Positions 33,935 through 46,144 of a DNA stretch of 64,000 nt are shown one piece after another. Position 1 is the first letter of the stretch. Each line of letters begins with the position of its first letter. The position numbers and the translations under genes were made by a program. The notes under the pieces were generated by a model, which saw only the letters and a list, made by a program, of their open reading frames with translations, had not been told where the DNA came from and ran no database searches. This DNA is from Caprella mutica. Taxonomy: Eukaryota; Arthropoda; Malacostraca; Amphipoda; Caprellidae. The stretch spans positions 32,365-96,364 of the forward strand of contig CANNZV010002481.1 in the NCBI GenBank assembly GCA_947561585.1, given 5' to 3'.

Positions 33935-36900
33935 ATGAGTCACATATTGAGCTTCTCAGGGCAAAGTAACAAGTGGAACACTGCGCAAGATGGTGAGTAA
34001 ACAAAGGTTTAACTTTTCATAATATGGAAAAATTGAATTAGGTATGAACCAATTATTTAACTTAAATTTAACTGGCACACTTTGAAACGTGGAATTCTGA
34101 TTTTCTCCCTATATTTACATGTATTTTAGTTTTTACTGGGAACCATTAACAAATTGTAACTACTAACCAACAATGTGAACAAATTGCTATTTGCTTAAAT
34201 GCCATTATGCCACAGTCACACAGAGAATTTCTATCTGTGTGAACAATTAATTTGTTAGATGCTGGAAAATGCCAATCTGTAAGCAAATTTTCCAGTCAGG
34301 CATCCGCATCATCTGCTAAAACTGTAAAACAGAAACTGGTAATGTAATGTGTTCATAGAGATCTCTTATTCTGATTTCTGTTTACAACTTCACAGTAAAA
34401 TTAATGTTAATATATTATATAGGGTCACACAGGTAAATTCAATAAATTGCGGCCCTTTAATTTCCAATTGCGGCCATCGCAAGAATTTCTCTAAAGCCTG
34501 CTGAGCCTGAACCTAATTTATATTGAAATTTTGCATTTAAAAATTAAAAAGAAGCTCCATGCCATGTTTCAGAGGCTGGAAAATTGTAAGCCATTTTTTG
34601 AGCCAAAATTTCACAAAAATTCTGAGCCAAGCCAATTTGGCACAATTTTGAAGATTTCAAGCCAACATTAACATGGGAACATAAGAATTAATTCAAAATT
34701 TAAAGTTAAAGCCAATTAGACATCCGAGCTTCGACCTTTTCAAATCTAAGCCAATTAGGATATTGGATTTAACTGACATACTCTGTAACATGGGCTCCAC
34801 CAAGTAATAAAGCATGTCCAAACTCGCCATTTTAATGGCGAGTTTGTGACAGTTATTTTGAGCCCTTCAATTGCAAATGGTGAGTTTTATCTATTTTTCT
34901 CCTATGCTACAATGTTATTTTGGAGAGAATTTATGAAAATTTGATCATTTTGGAGAGAATTTGTTCAATTTTGGAGAGAGCTCGAGAGACAAATGGCGAG
35001 TTTATGAGACATACTATTTTACTTGGGGGCTCCATGCTTGCTATATATTTTTAGTATAGGTAATGTGTATTAAATAATAATTAACTTTGTAGCTACTATT
35101 TTTCATTTTTGTTACTAGTATAATAGTGTTTAGGGGTTAAATGCCGCAGTTAGCTACAGGGCCGCAATTTACCTGCTTCACCCTACCTACCTACCTAGGG
35201 AATAGCCGAATAGGGATCAATTCAAAAGTGTTTGTAGCAAAATTAATGGGAATATAGGAATTAATTCAAAAATCCTGATCTATCATTATGAATAATGGTT
35301 CCTTGCAAATCCAGACTGCAGAATGTGTCTCATCTCCTGCAGAGATTTTAATTTGAGAGAGAGTTACTCTCTGACTCTCAGCAGCAGATTCAGTCATTCA
35401 GAATCTTTCTCAGCTAAATTAATGGTAACATAAGAATTAATTCAAAATCTCCCGCATCTAAATTGATGGTAACAGAGGAAATAATTCATTATCTCCCGCA
35501 GAGATCTATAATTTCTAAAATTCTATCAAAAACTCCCGCAGTCTCGCAGAGAGTTTTGGAAAAATGTTCCATATTCTGCAGACTGGATGCCAATTGATGC
35601 AATTTTGATTCATTTTTGAGATTTCAAACCAAAAGAAGTAAATAACATGAACATATATAATTCAAAATTTCAACATATGATATGAATTAAATCAATTAAT
35701 TATAATTTGAAATCCAAGTAGGTAGAGAATAGAATTATAGACATAGATATCTGAGTTTTGAAATTTGATCTTTTGAAATGTAAGTCATCAATTTTCTTTA
35801 TGAGTTAATGAAAACTCTTTGTATTTTGATTTTTGAGTTCTTGAACAGCCAAGCAAAATAGTATGGCTCATAAACTTTCCATTTGTCTCTCCAGCTCTTT
35901 CCAAAAAGATCAAATTAATTGAATGTATCCTAAATTCTCTCGAGTCTCCAAAATAACATTGTAATTGTATCATTGTAGCAAAGCATTGGATATAAATAGA
36001 TATTTCTCTCCATTTGTAATTGAAGAGCTCAACAAAATAACAGTCACAAACTGGCCATTGAAATGGTGAGTTTGGACATGTTTTATTGTCTGGTCAGTGG
36101 ACAGTAACATCTAAATTTTCACCCCAGGGCCAGATGGTTCACTTTTAAAATTTTCTCCTATTCTAGTTCTACAATGTTATTTTCATGTAAAATGATGAGA
36201 ATTTATGACAATTTGATCATTTTGAAGAGAAAATTTATTTCTCTGAAATTGTAGAGATGCTTTATTATTGTAGAATTTAAATGTTGTTGCAATGGTGCAC
36301 TTTTAAACTGACTTATTTTTTTCCAGCTGCTGATGTTGTGGCAAAGATCAATGCCCACACTGACCTCAAGGTTCTCGACCTCGAGAACAACACACTGGGA
36401 CCAGATGCGGCTAAAGTCATTGGTGATGCTCTTGCTGGACACCCAGAGTTTGAACGAGCGAGATTCAAGGACCTGTTCACTGGCAGATTGAAAACCGAGA
36501 TCCCACTTGCTTTAGTGAGTCGTATTATCTGTGTTATTTGTAATACTACTTGTTTATGTTTGATCATCAACATAATATGTATTATTCCACAATTATTTAT
36601 CATTCGTTTAATATTTTGTAAATTATTAAACAGTTTAATAATTTGTACTTCATTTTCATCACTCAATGCTATTACTTACACTTCTGAATTTATTTCACTG
36701 GTAATTTTTGTCAAAGATATTCTACTATAAAATTTACCTTAGCTAAGGATATGCTGTGATATATTCTTTTACAGTTCTTTTTTGTCTCATACTGACAAAT
36801 AATCCTTTTCCAGAAACATTTATTCTCCGGCATCAATCGTGCTGGTGCGAAGATAGTAGAGCTTGACCTGAGTGACAATGCTTTAGGTCCTGTAGGAGTG

Positions 36901-39900
36901 GAGGGAATGGTTGAGTTCATGTGCTCTGCCTCTTGCTACACTTTGCAAGTAAGTCTCAACAAATGGTATTCTAACTAAGGGGAATCATGTTCAAAGGATT
37001 AGCTAGCTCTGGTAATTATGAGACGATTGATCTAAATATTTGAATGGTTGTATTTGCATTTAAGCAATTCTGGGGTATTACTTTGCACTTTACTAGTGCC
37101 AATACTTAGTGTTCATAAGTAACTACTTGTAGCTACTAAGTACTTATAAGAAACTGCTTGTATAGTATAGTGTTCATTCAGAGAAAAGTGTATCCATAAT
37201 GATTATTTGACAGTTTACTAATTTCACATTTCTAAAATTAACTTTACTAATTGTAATGCTTGTAGATATTTTAAAATTGTTCTGAACTTCTGGGTACATG
37301 ATGACAAATTTGTAAGATTTGAAAATAATGGGTAATTAGAAAATTGTGATTTGATATATTTACATCATGCAGAGACTCTTCTTCTCTGATAGTACCTATA
37401 AGAAGCTACTGTTTCTGGGTGCATTAGCACATAATTTGACAATGTTGCATCTGATATTATTCAGAGTAGGATTAATGCTAAAAACTTGCATAGATTTCCA
37501 GGTGTCTACCTGTAATAGATAAAAATTAGTAAAATATTATAACAACCTCAACCTTTGATATGTTTCTGCATATAACTTCGTGCTGTACATATCCATTTCC
37601 AAACCACCTTTTGCAATTCACTCTTAGACTAAATATTTTTTTTCTCCTTTTCAGGAATTACGTCTCAATAACAACGGTTTGGGTATCACAGGTGGTAAAA
37701 TGTTAGCAGAGTCCCTAAACAAACTTGTAGACAACAGCAACAGAGATGGAACACCGTGGAAACTAAAGGTAGCTAATTTTATTAATGAATTATTATAGTT
37801 GTAGCTTGATGTATCCTTATTCATTTACCCGTATTTAACACGGAAACATTGCAGGTTTTCATAGCTGGGCGTAACAGATTGGAAAAAGTCGGTGCGAAGG
37901 TTTATGCGACTCTCTTCAAACGACTCGGGTCATTGGAAGAACTCGCCATGCCCCAGAATGGAATCTTCCACGAGGGAATTGCGGCTCTTGCTGAAGCTAT
38001 GGCTCAGAACTCCAACATCAGGATCTTGAACCTCAATGACAAGTGAGCTTCTGAAAAAAGATTACCTATGTAGGTAAAGTTGTGAATTATCGATCGGTTC
38101 CACATCTTTAGTCATATAAGAAAAAACGTTAAAATAGCTACCTAATAATAAAATGATAATTTTTCTTGTATGACTAAAGCTGTGGATCTGAACGATAATT
38201 TGCAACTTACTCTGCACGACTATTGATCAGAGTCATAGTTAGGATGAATACTAAGCGAGTTTTTCTTAGCTTAAGATGAAAATTCCATAGGTATATGACT
38301 ACTGAGCCGACATGTTATTTTGATGTTGTTAGTGGCTTTACAAAAATTCAGACTAGTTAAACTGCATAGAGTTGTTCTGTTTCAGTACTTTCACTAAGAA
38401 GGGAGCAGTGGCAATGGCTAAGTACCTTCCTGCAATGACTAAGCTCGAGGTGATCAACTTTGGTGACTGCCTCCTCAAAGACTCAGGGGCTTCTTGCATC
38501 GCCAGGGCACTCATGGATGGACATCAGTACTTGAAGGTGAGCTGAGAGCATCATGCTGATAGATTTGGTAGTTGAACATGTTGAAACATGTTTGTACATG
38601 AAACACATTTTGCTCATCAAGCATGTGTATTTTGACAATGATCTTCTTTTTATATTATAACTTCTTTATTAATTGAATTGAAAGGAAGGTTAATAGATAA
38701 TTAAGAAAAATAATACGTAGTAAAACCAGTAGGTAAACTCTTCGAGAGTATTATAAATAAATCTTTTCAATATAATAATTTGAATTTTATCATTTGTTGC
38801 GATACAATACAGTAATTTCTATACAGCTTTATATTATTTTTTCTGATATGCAATGTCTTGCAAGATATGTTTATGTTTAAATATCTCATTACGAATTCAG
38901 TAGGACTCCTCTATAGTGAACGAGTTAGGTCTTAGGATGTAGCTTCCCTGAATAGTGAACAAATTTTCTTCAGTCTGCGATGATGGGTCATGCGTTTTAG
39001 AAAACTTCGACTATTTTATTGCTGACTATGATCTGTTGACTGTGTTCCTAGTCTTAATGTTTTTTTTTTAAGTTTTCACACTATATAGGCTACATCCCAA
39101 CTCATTTCACTTTCGAGTAGTTTTACTGTACATTTAATACGCTCTACCTACCTTACAGGAAATTTGTGTAGTTGGCAACAAGATATGTTTATTTTGTTTA
39201 TTCATATTACTATTTCGTATAATCAGTCTCACTACCCACTTTGCAGGAGATTTGTGTAGATGGCAATGAACTCTCAGCTGTAGGAGGTCTGTCCATAGCA
39301 GAGGCTATACAGAACAAACCACAATTCGAAAAACTAATGATGGATGACAACATGTTTGGTGAGAGACTAGTTAATTTATCTAGAGAACGTTTACCTAGCT
39401 AGTTAATCTAGAGAACGTTTACCTAGCTAGTTAATCTAGAGAACGTTTACCTAGCTAGTTAGTTAATCTAGAGAACGTTTACCTAGCTAGTTAATTAATC
39501 TAGAGAACGTTTACCTAGCTAGTTAATTAATCTAGAGAACGTTTACCTAGCTAGTTAGTTAATCTAGAGAACGTTTACCTAGCTAGTTAACTAATATAGA
39601 GAACGTTTACCTAGCTAGTTAATTTATCTAGAGAACGTTTACCTAGCTAGTTAGTTAATCTAGAGAACGTTTACCTAGCTAGTTAGTTAATCTAGAGAAC
39701 GTTTACCTAGCTAGTTAACTATTCTAGAGAACGTTTACCTAGCTAGTTAATTTATCTAGAGAACGTTTACCTAGCTAGTTAATTTATCTAGAGAACGTTT
39801 ACCTGGCTAGTTAATTTATCTAGAGAACGTTTACCTGGCCAGTTAATTAATCTAGAGAACGTTTACCTGGCTAGTTAATCTAGAGAACGCTAAACCTATT

Positions 39901-42643
39901 TAGTTGATATAGGCTGTTTATTTCTTAATTGATTTTTTTTAATGTTTGTACTTGAAGAAACATGTCTAAAAACCATTTTAAAGATGTTAAACTATTATTG
40001 AACATGTTAATGCATGTTTGTAAGCTAATAAGGATGTATTAACTAATATTTAAAAAAAATGATTGATATGAAAAAATTGAAATGGTTAATATTTAAAAAG
40101 TATTGAAATGATGAATTTAAAAAAAATGATTAAATATAAAAAAAAAATCACTGAACTAATGTTGTTTTTCTGCTCAGGTGATGACGGCAAGGAGATGATA
40201 GAGACTCTGCTCCAAGATGCTGGAGTACTCCACACTTTGGAGCCAATGGAGAACAACCTTGACCTTGACTCTGATGAGGAAGAAGAGGAGGAGGGAGGAG
40301 AGGATGACGAGGAGAGTGAGGAGGAGGAGGATGATGGTAAGAAGTAGTGAGAAAAATAAACAAAATATTCCTGGAAACTTTTTTTTTCGTAATTTAAATT
40401 TTTTTATAAATTTAATTACATTTTTTCTATAATTTTTTTCATCAAAACAATATAAATAGCTAATATATATTTACTAAAAAAAAAAATTTTTAATGTGAAA
40501 TCATATCTGATGACTACAAAATGAAACTGTAAATTTACTACTTTTTTGTTTGTTGTTTCCCCCACAGATAGTGTAAAGGAGTGCTCCAGTAGCAGGAGGT
40601 CTTCCATTGAAGTGGTTTATGTTGAGGAAATAAAGCAACAGATGAAAAAGGAAGAGTCACAACTAGTACAGGGACCTATTGAACCTAAAAAGGTGCGAGT
40701 GATTTACCAAGAGACTGAATTTGGTGAACCTGTTTTTTTTATTTATTTGTGTGTATGTATATATTATATACTATTTAAGTATATTCTGCCATTTAAAAGT
40801 AGAAACACCATTTGTTGATGGTAAATAGAAATTCATGGTCTTTGCCATAATTCTTATTGCAATTTTCTCCTGCTGGCCAGCAACACTAAAATAATAAAAC
40901 TGATTATTTTTTAAAGGATGTAGCTACTGGCAGGCCCTCTTATGTATAATATCTTTAACGTAAGCGAGGCATGTCTCGAAGTAATTACAGTACCCTACAT
41001 AAACATAATTAGTTACAGGGTTGTGACACTATGCGTTTAAAATCAGAGATTATGATTTTAAACGCATATTGTCACAACCCTAATTATTTATCTCTTTCAG
41101 TGTTCACCAGCTGATTACCTTCAAAGTCCCACACCTGAGCACCTTCTTGGTCTGCCTTCTCTGCAAGACCTTCTCTCCGAAGTCACAAAAAGCGTCACTG
41201 TGACGCATCAGAAGATAGACACTTTGCTGAGGGTTATGTTGCAGTCTGCTTACATGGCGCACACTGACGATAAACAGGTGAGGCTATATAAAGTTAGACT
41301 GGGCTACTATTTGAACAGAGTTTTTTAACTGGCTGTTTAAAGTTACTTCCAGTGTTATTAAGATAACTGAATCGTCTGATTATTTTAGTCTTGTGTCCTA
41401 AATTGTATTTGGAATTGAAAAGTCAGTTGACTTATAAAAAATCTGATGAAATTGACCATTAATTTTCTGAAAATATAACATGGCCGATTCTCCATTTTAC
41501 TCTCTCAAAATTATTAGTTATTGCCTAGCTAACTTAGGAATTGAAATAGCTAAAAATTCAGCCGATATTGCACAAGTATCAAATTTTAAAATAAAAGTGA
41601 GGCTTATTTAGATAGATATTCAATTAGAATTAACCTTACAAGAAAATGAATGCTTATTACAATAAACTCTAGCTACCTATTTTATCTTTTCAGTTGTCGA
41701 AGAAAGTATCGGAACTTGTTTGTCTTTTTGGTGGGGAAATTTTCCGCCTTGCGACTGAAAATCAATTAATTTCCTTCACAACAAACGCTATCCTCGCCCA
41801 CGTGAGCCTCATTAAGTCAGAGGTGAGGAATAGAGGGTGAAAGAGGAATATCCCTCTTGAATATAGAAACTGCCTTTAGAAGTTTTTGATTGGTCTATTA
41901 TGACTAGGAGAATGCCCACTTTCCGAGTACTGATATTCTCCCATAGTTACTTTCTTAAAAAAGAATTGAGTTTCTTTCTTTCTTTTGATTTCATTTTTCA
42001 ATTAATTTATTCTTTCTTTTGATTTATTTTTTTGATTTAATTAATTTTTTTTTTTCAGGACAAGAAGAAGACGTGTGACTGGTGTGATGCAGGTGTACAG
42101 GAGTCTTTAGTGACTCTACTCAGACAGGATTACTTCCCCAATGACTCTAAGAACACTTTGTCATACTTCATCTCAAAGTGAGACATGTGGTAGCTAGTCT
42201 ATTTCTTTTTTAACTCTTCACTAGTTTCCAAAAAATACTAATTGTAATGCTAGTAGATATTCTAAAATTGGTCTGGGTAGCTACACGATGATAGATAGGG
42301 GAAGGTTACGAATTATCGGACAGTTCCACATCTTCGGTCATATAAGAAAAAATTATAATTATTTTAATTATTATTATATCGTTTTTTCTTATATGATCGA
42401 AGATGTCAAACCAACTGATAATTCGTGACTTACCCTATGTAAGATTTGAAAATAATAGGAAATTATGAAACTGATCTCAGTGGAATTATCATCATGCAGT
42501 GACTCTTCTCTTTAAGTTGTTCAGTTAAAAATCTACGGTATTAGCCATGACAATTAGACTGATTTATTTTTCTCTTCAGGCGTTTGGATTTGGTTCCTGA
42601 AGACAAGAAGCAAGAAATGCTGTCTGCGTTGAAAACAAAGTGA
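33935..42643 (+). CDS. RANGAP1: Ran GTPase-activating protein 1, complete, 13 exons
   Basis: Cytoplasmic/nuclear-pore GTPase activator that makes Ran hydrolyse GTP and so drives nuclear transport direction. Exons: 33935-33992, 36327-36514, 36814-36948, 37655-37768, 37855-38042, 38386-38536, 39247-39358, 40178-40336, 40568-40692, 41101-41277, 41694-41822, 42059-42177, 42580-42643. Total 1719 nt, 572 residues plus TGA (human protein 587), all GT-AG and in frame. Leucine-rich repeats, an acidic stretch and a RanGAP1 C-terminal domain follow in the family order. Start chosen because [20 protein letters not shown] aligns in position with the family N-terminus and opens straight into the first repeat. 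Several introns carry MITEs and a minisatellite. Confidence 0.95.
34801..36091. mobile_element. Long inverted-repeat element in RanGAP1 intron 1
   Basis: Arms of about 220 bp (34801-35022 and about 35862-36091) are inverse: ATAAAGCATGTCCAAACTCG at left faces GAGTTTGGACATGTTTTATT at right, with a further match through TACAATGTTATTTTGGAGA and GAGAGACAAATGG. The interior repeats AATTAATGGTAACATAAGAA and CTCCCGCAGAGA motifs. An extra direct copy of part of the left arm follows at 36140-36240. No open frame. Confidence 0.7.
37246..37395. repeat. Dispersed repeat in RanGAP1 intron 3 (uninterrupted copy)
   Basis: Runs from TACTAATTGTAATGC-like sequence through GTAAGATTTGAAAATAATGG to TACATCATGCAGAGACTCTT and TCTCTGATAGTAC. 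Paralogue at 42228-42520 is split by a MITE. Confidence 0.75.
38071..38214. mobile_element. GGGTAAG-type MITE in RanGAP1 intron 5
   Basis: TAGGTAAAGTTGTGAATTAT and TTCCACATCTTTAGTCATAT at left, inverse at right (GATAATTTGCAACTTAC). It starts 29 bp after the exon 5 donor. Confidence 0.75.
39159..39182 (+). pseudogene. Decayed partial copy of RanGAP1 exon 7 start
   Basis: CTTACAG then GAAATTTGTGTAGTTGGCAA mimics the real exon 7 boundary at 39247 (TTTGCAG then GAGATTTGTGTAGATGGCAA). Translation EICVVGNK against EICVDGNE. Splicing to this site would shift the frame of exon 7 (88 nt apart), so it is probably unused. Confidence 0.55.
39364..39893. repeat. 29-33-bp minisatellite, about 16 copies
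   Basis: Unit TCTAGAGAACGTTTACCTAG then CTAGTTAAT, with 4-bp TTAG/TTAA length variants. Begins 5 bp after the 5' splice site of RanGAP1 exon 7. Confidence 0.92.
41017..41081. mobile_element. Minimal AGGGTTGTGACA palindromic element
   Basis: AGGGTTGTGACACTATGCGT and its inverse ACGCATATTGTCACAACCCT, joined through TTTAAAATC arms, make a nearly perfect 65-bp hairpin. It ends 19 bp before RanGAP1 exon 10. A longer relative lies at 45592-45745. Confidence 0.75.
42298..42435. mobile_element. GGGTAAG-type MITE in RanGAP1 intron 12, flanked by TA
   Basis: GGGGAAGGTTACGAATTATC at left, inverse ending GTGACTTACCC at right, with TA on both sides. It interrupts a repeat whose intact paralogue at 37246-37395 shows the empty site. 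Confidence 0.85.
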
Positions 42644-43090
42644 GAGAAATGAGACCAGAAGCTGCTGAAAGATGTAACCCAAATAGTATAAAGTAACCCC
42701 ATGTGTTGTAACCCACCATTACGAAAATATGCTAATATTTCCAGTAGAAAAACTGGTAGCTAGATCAATCTTACTAGATTTACAAATGATCATCTTTGTA
42801 AATTTCGTGTAAATGTTAGAATACAAATTTATGTTTTTTACGTCTACTTTTTTCAGATTTGCTATAAAAAAGCTCAAAATCATAGAATATTATTATATGA
42901 ATTATTTATCAGGAATAACTGACATCATAGTTACCTTTCTTGGGTAACTAGCTGAAATAGGTTAAATACCAAATTCTTTAGTCCTCAAAATATATTTTAA
43001 AACTATTGTAAAACTAATGAAAGATATTTTAAAATGGAATAGAAGACATTTTTATTATTATTTTATTTGCCCCAACTTGACTTGTTCACT

Positions 43091-44284
43091 TACTTCCACT
43101 CTTGACTACGACTGAGTACAGTGTCCATACCTACTTCCACTCTTGACTACGACTGAGTACAGTGTCCATACCTACTTCTACTCTTGACTACGACTGAGTA
43201 CAGTGTCCATACCTACTTCTACTCTTGACTACGACTGAGTACAGTGTCCATACCTACTTCTACTCTTGACTACGACTGAGTACAGTGTCCATACCTACTT
43301 CTACTCTTGACTACGACTGAGTACAGTGTCCATACCTACTTCTACTCTTGACTACGACTGAGTACAGTGTCCATACCTACTTCTACTCTTGACTATGACT
43401 GAGTACAGTGTCCATACCTACTTCTACTCTTGACTACGACTGAGTACAGTGTCCATACCTACTTCTACTCTTGACTATGACTGAGTACAGTGTCCATACC
43501 TACTTCTACTCTTGACTACGACTGAGTACAGTGTCCATACCTACTTCTACTCTTGACTATGACTGAGTACAGTGTCCATACCTACTTCTACTCTTGACTA
43601 TGACTGAGTACAGTGTCCATACCTACTTCTACTCTTGACTACGACTGAGTACAGTGTCCATACCTACTTCTACTCTTGACTACGACTGAGTACAGTGTCC
43701 ATACCTACTTCTACTCTTGACTACGACTGAGTACAGTGTCCATACCTACTTCTACTCTTGACTACGACTGAGTACAGTGTCCATACCTACTTCTACTCTT
43801 GACTACGACTGAGTACAGTGTCCATACCTACTTCTACTCTTGACTATGACTGAGTACAGTGTCCATACCTACTTCTACTCTTGACTATGACTGAGTACAG
43901 TGTCCATACCTACTTCTACTCTTGACTATGACTGAGTACAGTGTCCATACCTACTTCTACTCTTGACTACGACTGAGTACAGTGTCCATACCTACTTCTA
44001 CTCTTGATTACGACTGAGTACAGTGTCCATACCTACTTCTACTCTTGACTATGACTGAGTACAGTGTCCATACCTACTTCTACTCTTGACTATGACTGAG
44101 TACAGTGTCCATACCTACTTCTACTCTTGACTATGACTGAGTACAGTGTCCATACCTACTTCTACTCTTGACTACGACTGAGTACAGTGTCCATACCTAC
44201 TTCTACTCTTAACTACGACTGAGTACAGTGTCCATACCTACTTCTACTCTTGACTACGACCGAGTACAGTGTCTATACCTACAC
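43091..44284. repeat. 41-bp minisatellite, about 29 copies
   Basis: Unit TACTTCTACTCTTGACTACG then ACTGAGTACAGTGTCCATACC; main variable site is ACTACG/ACTATG. It starts about 450 bp after the RanGAP1 stop, in the 3' flank or a long 3' UTR. Confidence 0.94.
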
Positions 44285-44510
44285 TCATTAAAATTAAAAT
44301 ATATTTAGAATTAGCTATAATATTATTTGAATCAATCCATTCTGTTGAAAATTTTGCATCTTTAGAAAGTGTTACCGAAAATGTTTCGCTTTTGACCATT
44401 TCAAAAACAACAACTTTTGTTTTGCTGTCTCTTCAAGTCACGGTGGTTCCTATATTTCTATTTATCATTTGTGCCCTTAGAAGGCGATGCATGATATTGA
44501 AAATAAAATG

Positions 44511-44840
44511 TAGGGTAACTTTTTGATAGTTAGGGTAAAAAGTTTAGTTCGTGAAAGAAAATCTGGGGGATGGATGGCGGGGGAGGTGGATGGACTGAGT
44601 ACACACCTCTCTAGAAGTGTCTTTAAACACATAGCTAATTAGGAATTTATGTGAATTGGGTGTTTTACTGATTAATAAAGAAAAAGAAGTTTTTAAGACA
44701 CTTATCTATAGTTGTGAGTGTTTATAAGCTTGCTTTCTAGAGAGGCGTGTACTCAGTCCATCCACCTCCCCCACCGTCCTTCCCCCAGATTTTTTTTCAC
44801 GAACTAAACTTTTTACCCTAACTATCAAAAAGTTACCCTA
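44511..44840. mobile_element. 330-bp inverted-repeat element with arms over 100 bp
   Basis: TAGGGTAACTTTTTGATAGT at left and ACTATCAAAAAGTTACCCTA at right are perfect inverses. Pairing continues through GTAAAAAGTTTAGTTCGTGA, GGGGGAGGTGGATGGACTGA and CTCTCTAGA. A loop of roughly 100 bp has no open frame. Confidence 0.85.
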
Positions 44841-46144
44841 AACACCATTTTAAATATCTTGCTTCGCCTACTAAGGGAACAAATAATGAATAAAAAACAC
44901 CCACTTCTGTATCGAATGGCTAATCTACTAACCAAAAAAACTAGCGATTTCTCTATAATAATTTAGTTACAGAAAAATTCGCCCAAGATTTTCGACTTCG
45001 AAGAATTAGGTATGTTTTATCTCTACATTTTTTTTAATTTCAAAGAAATTTAATAGCCATCGATTTAAGGCTTTATCCCTTAATGCTTAATAGTATGTTC
45101 AAAAAATTATTTACATTTTGGGTTAAAATGTCGTAAACTATAACTGTGGATCATTTAGTACGAATTAATATTAGAAAAAAAATAAGACAGGAATATAAAA
45201 TTGAAATAACGGGGAAAAATATAAAGTAGTAATTAGTTGAGTATATCCTTTTATTTATGTCTAAAAATAACATACAAATGAAAAATAAAGTCGGGGATTT
45301 TATTAAAAGGATTACATGTTCAGTTATCTAGTTTTTTTCACATATGAATAGTTAAATATTTTTGGTGGCTTAAAAATGAAACCTATCTTATAATTCACAA
45401 TGGAATAATAAAAATTATATGGAATTTTCTTATTTTAATGGACTTTTTTGTTTCAAAAATTTAGTGGTTCATAGTTATGTATAAAAACGTTAAAGGGGTA
45501 CCTACCTACATGGGAAACCATGTGGTCAACGTGATAATTAAATACATTTTAAAAAAGCTAAAGGCTTAGGATAGTACGATATATAATAACCAGGGTTGTG
45601 ACAATATGCTTTTAAAATCATAGATCCTAACAATATTATAGACGGAGAGAATTAAAGAGTATTGAATGATTCTACACCAGCGGTATATAGTATTCGATAC
45701 CATTTCATTTCGTCTATGATTTTACATGCATATTGTCACAACCCTAATAATAACTAATAAGATATATGAACACTTATTTAAATCTAATCTAATAGGGTGC
45801 TACAAAATAAAAATTAACACAAGATTTGGTGTCTGTAAAGAATTAGTATTTTTCCATTTAAAAATAAGCACCCCATCATTTCAATCGATTTAACTACATC
45901 ACTATATTAAAAGTATAAAGTAGCTAATACGTATATATAAATCACCAATGACTATTTATATTGCTAATTTGCGAGAACACTGCCATAGCTCAAAAAAGGA
46001 GATATTTTTCAGGAAAGGCATTTTAGATTTTCAGTACATGTATTAAATTACTGAAAAAATCAGTATTTTAACTAGAAAATACATGTTTTTGTGTTTATGA
46101 CGTTGTTCTTGCAAACGAGCGATTCATTTAACTTCTAAAATAAC
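44841..46144. other. Intergenic region between RanGAP1 and Ly6-like genes
   Basis: AT-rich unique sequence plus the hairpin element at 45592-45745. A TTTATT at about 45250 would read AATAAA on the minus strand and could serve the Ly6-like gene, but it is far (about 0.9 kb) from the stop. Nothing else recognised. Confidence 0.5.
45592..45745. mobile_element. AGGGTTGTGACA inverted-repeat element, longer copy
   Basis: AGGGTTGTGACAATATGCTT at left and ATGCATATTGTCACAACCCT at right. Same tips as 41017-41081 with about 100 bp of interior. Confidence 0.75.

Larger units (their letters stand above)
33935..40336 (+). other. RANGAP1: RanGAP1 exons 1-8: leucine-rich repeat catalytic domain and acidic tract
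   Basis: Repeats of the ribonuclease-inhibitor type are visible: [133 protein letters not shown] and [12 protein letters not shown]. Arg73 in [10 protein letters not shown] is the position of the arginine required for GAP activity in this family. Exon 8 ends the domain and adds the acidic tract (about residues 344-369, nearly all Glu and Asp with SDEEEEEE and SEEEEDD), as in other RanGAP proteins. Confidence 0.93.
40568..42643 (+). other. RANGAP1: RanGAP1 exons 9-13: linker and C-terminal SUMO-target domain
   Basis: Exon 9 is a charged linker ([19 protein letters not shown]). Exons 10-13 make the helical RanGAP1 C-terminal domain: [73 protein letters not shown]. The segment SLIKSED contains Lys510 in a psi-Lys-x-Glu motif at the place of the vertebrate SUMO acceptor (LKSED). 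An intron lies directly after the motif's Glu codon. Confidence 0.9.
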
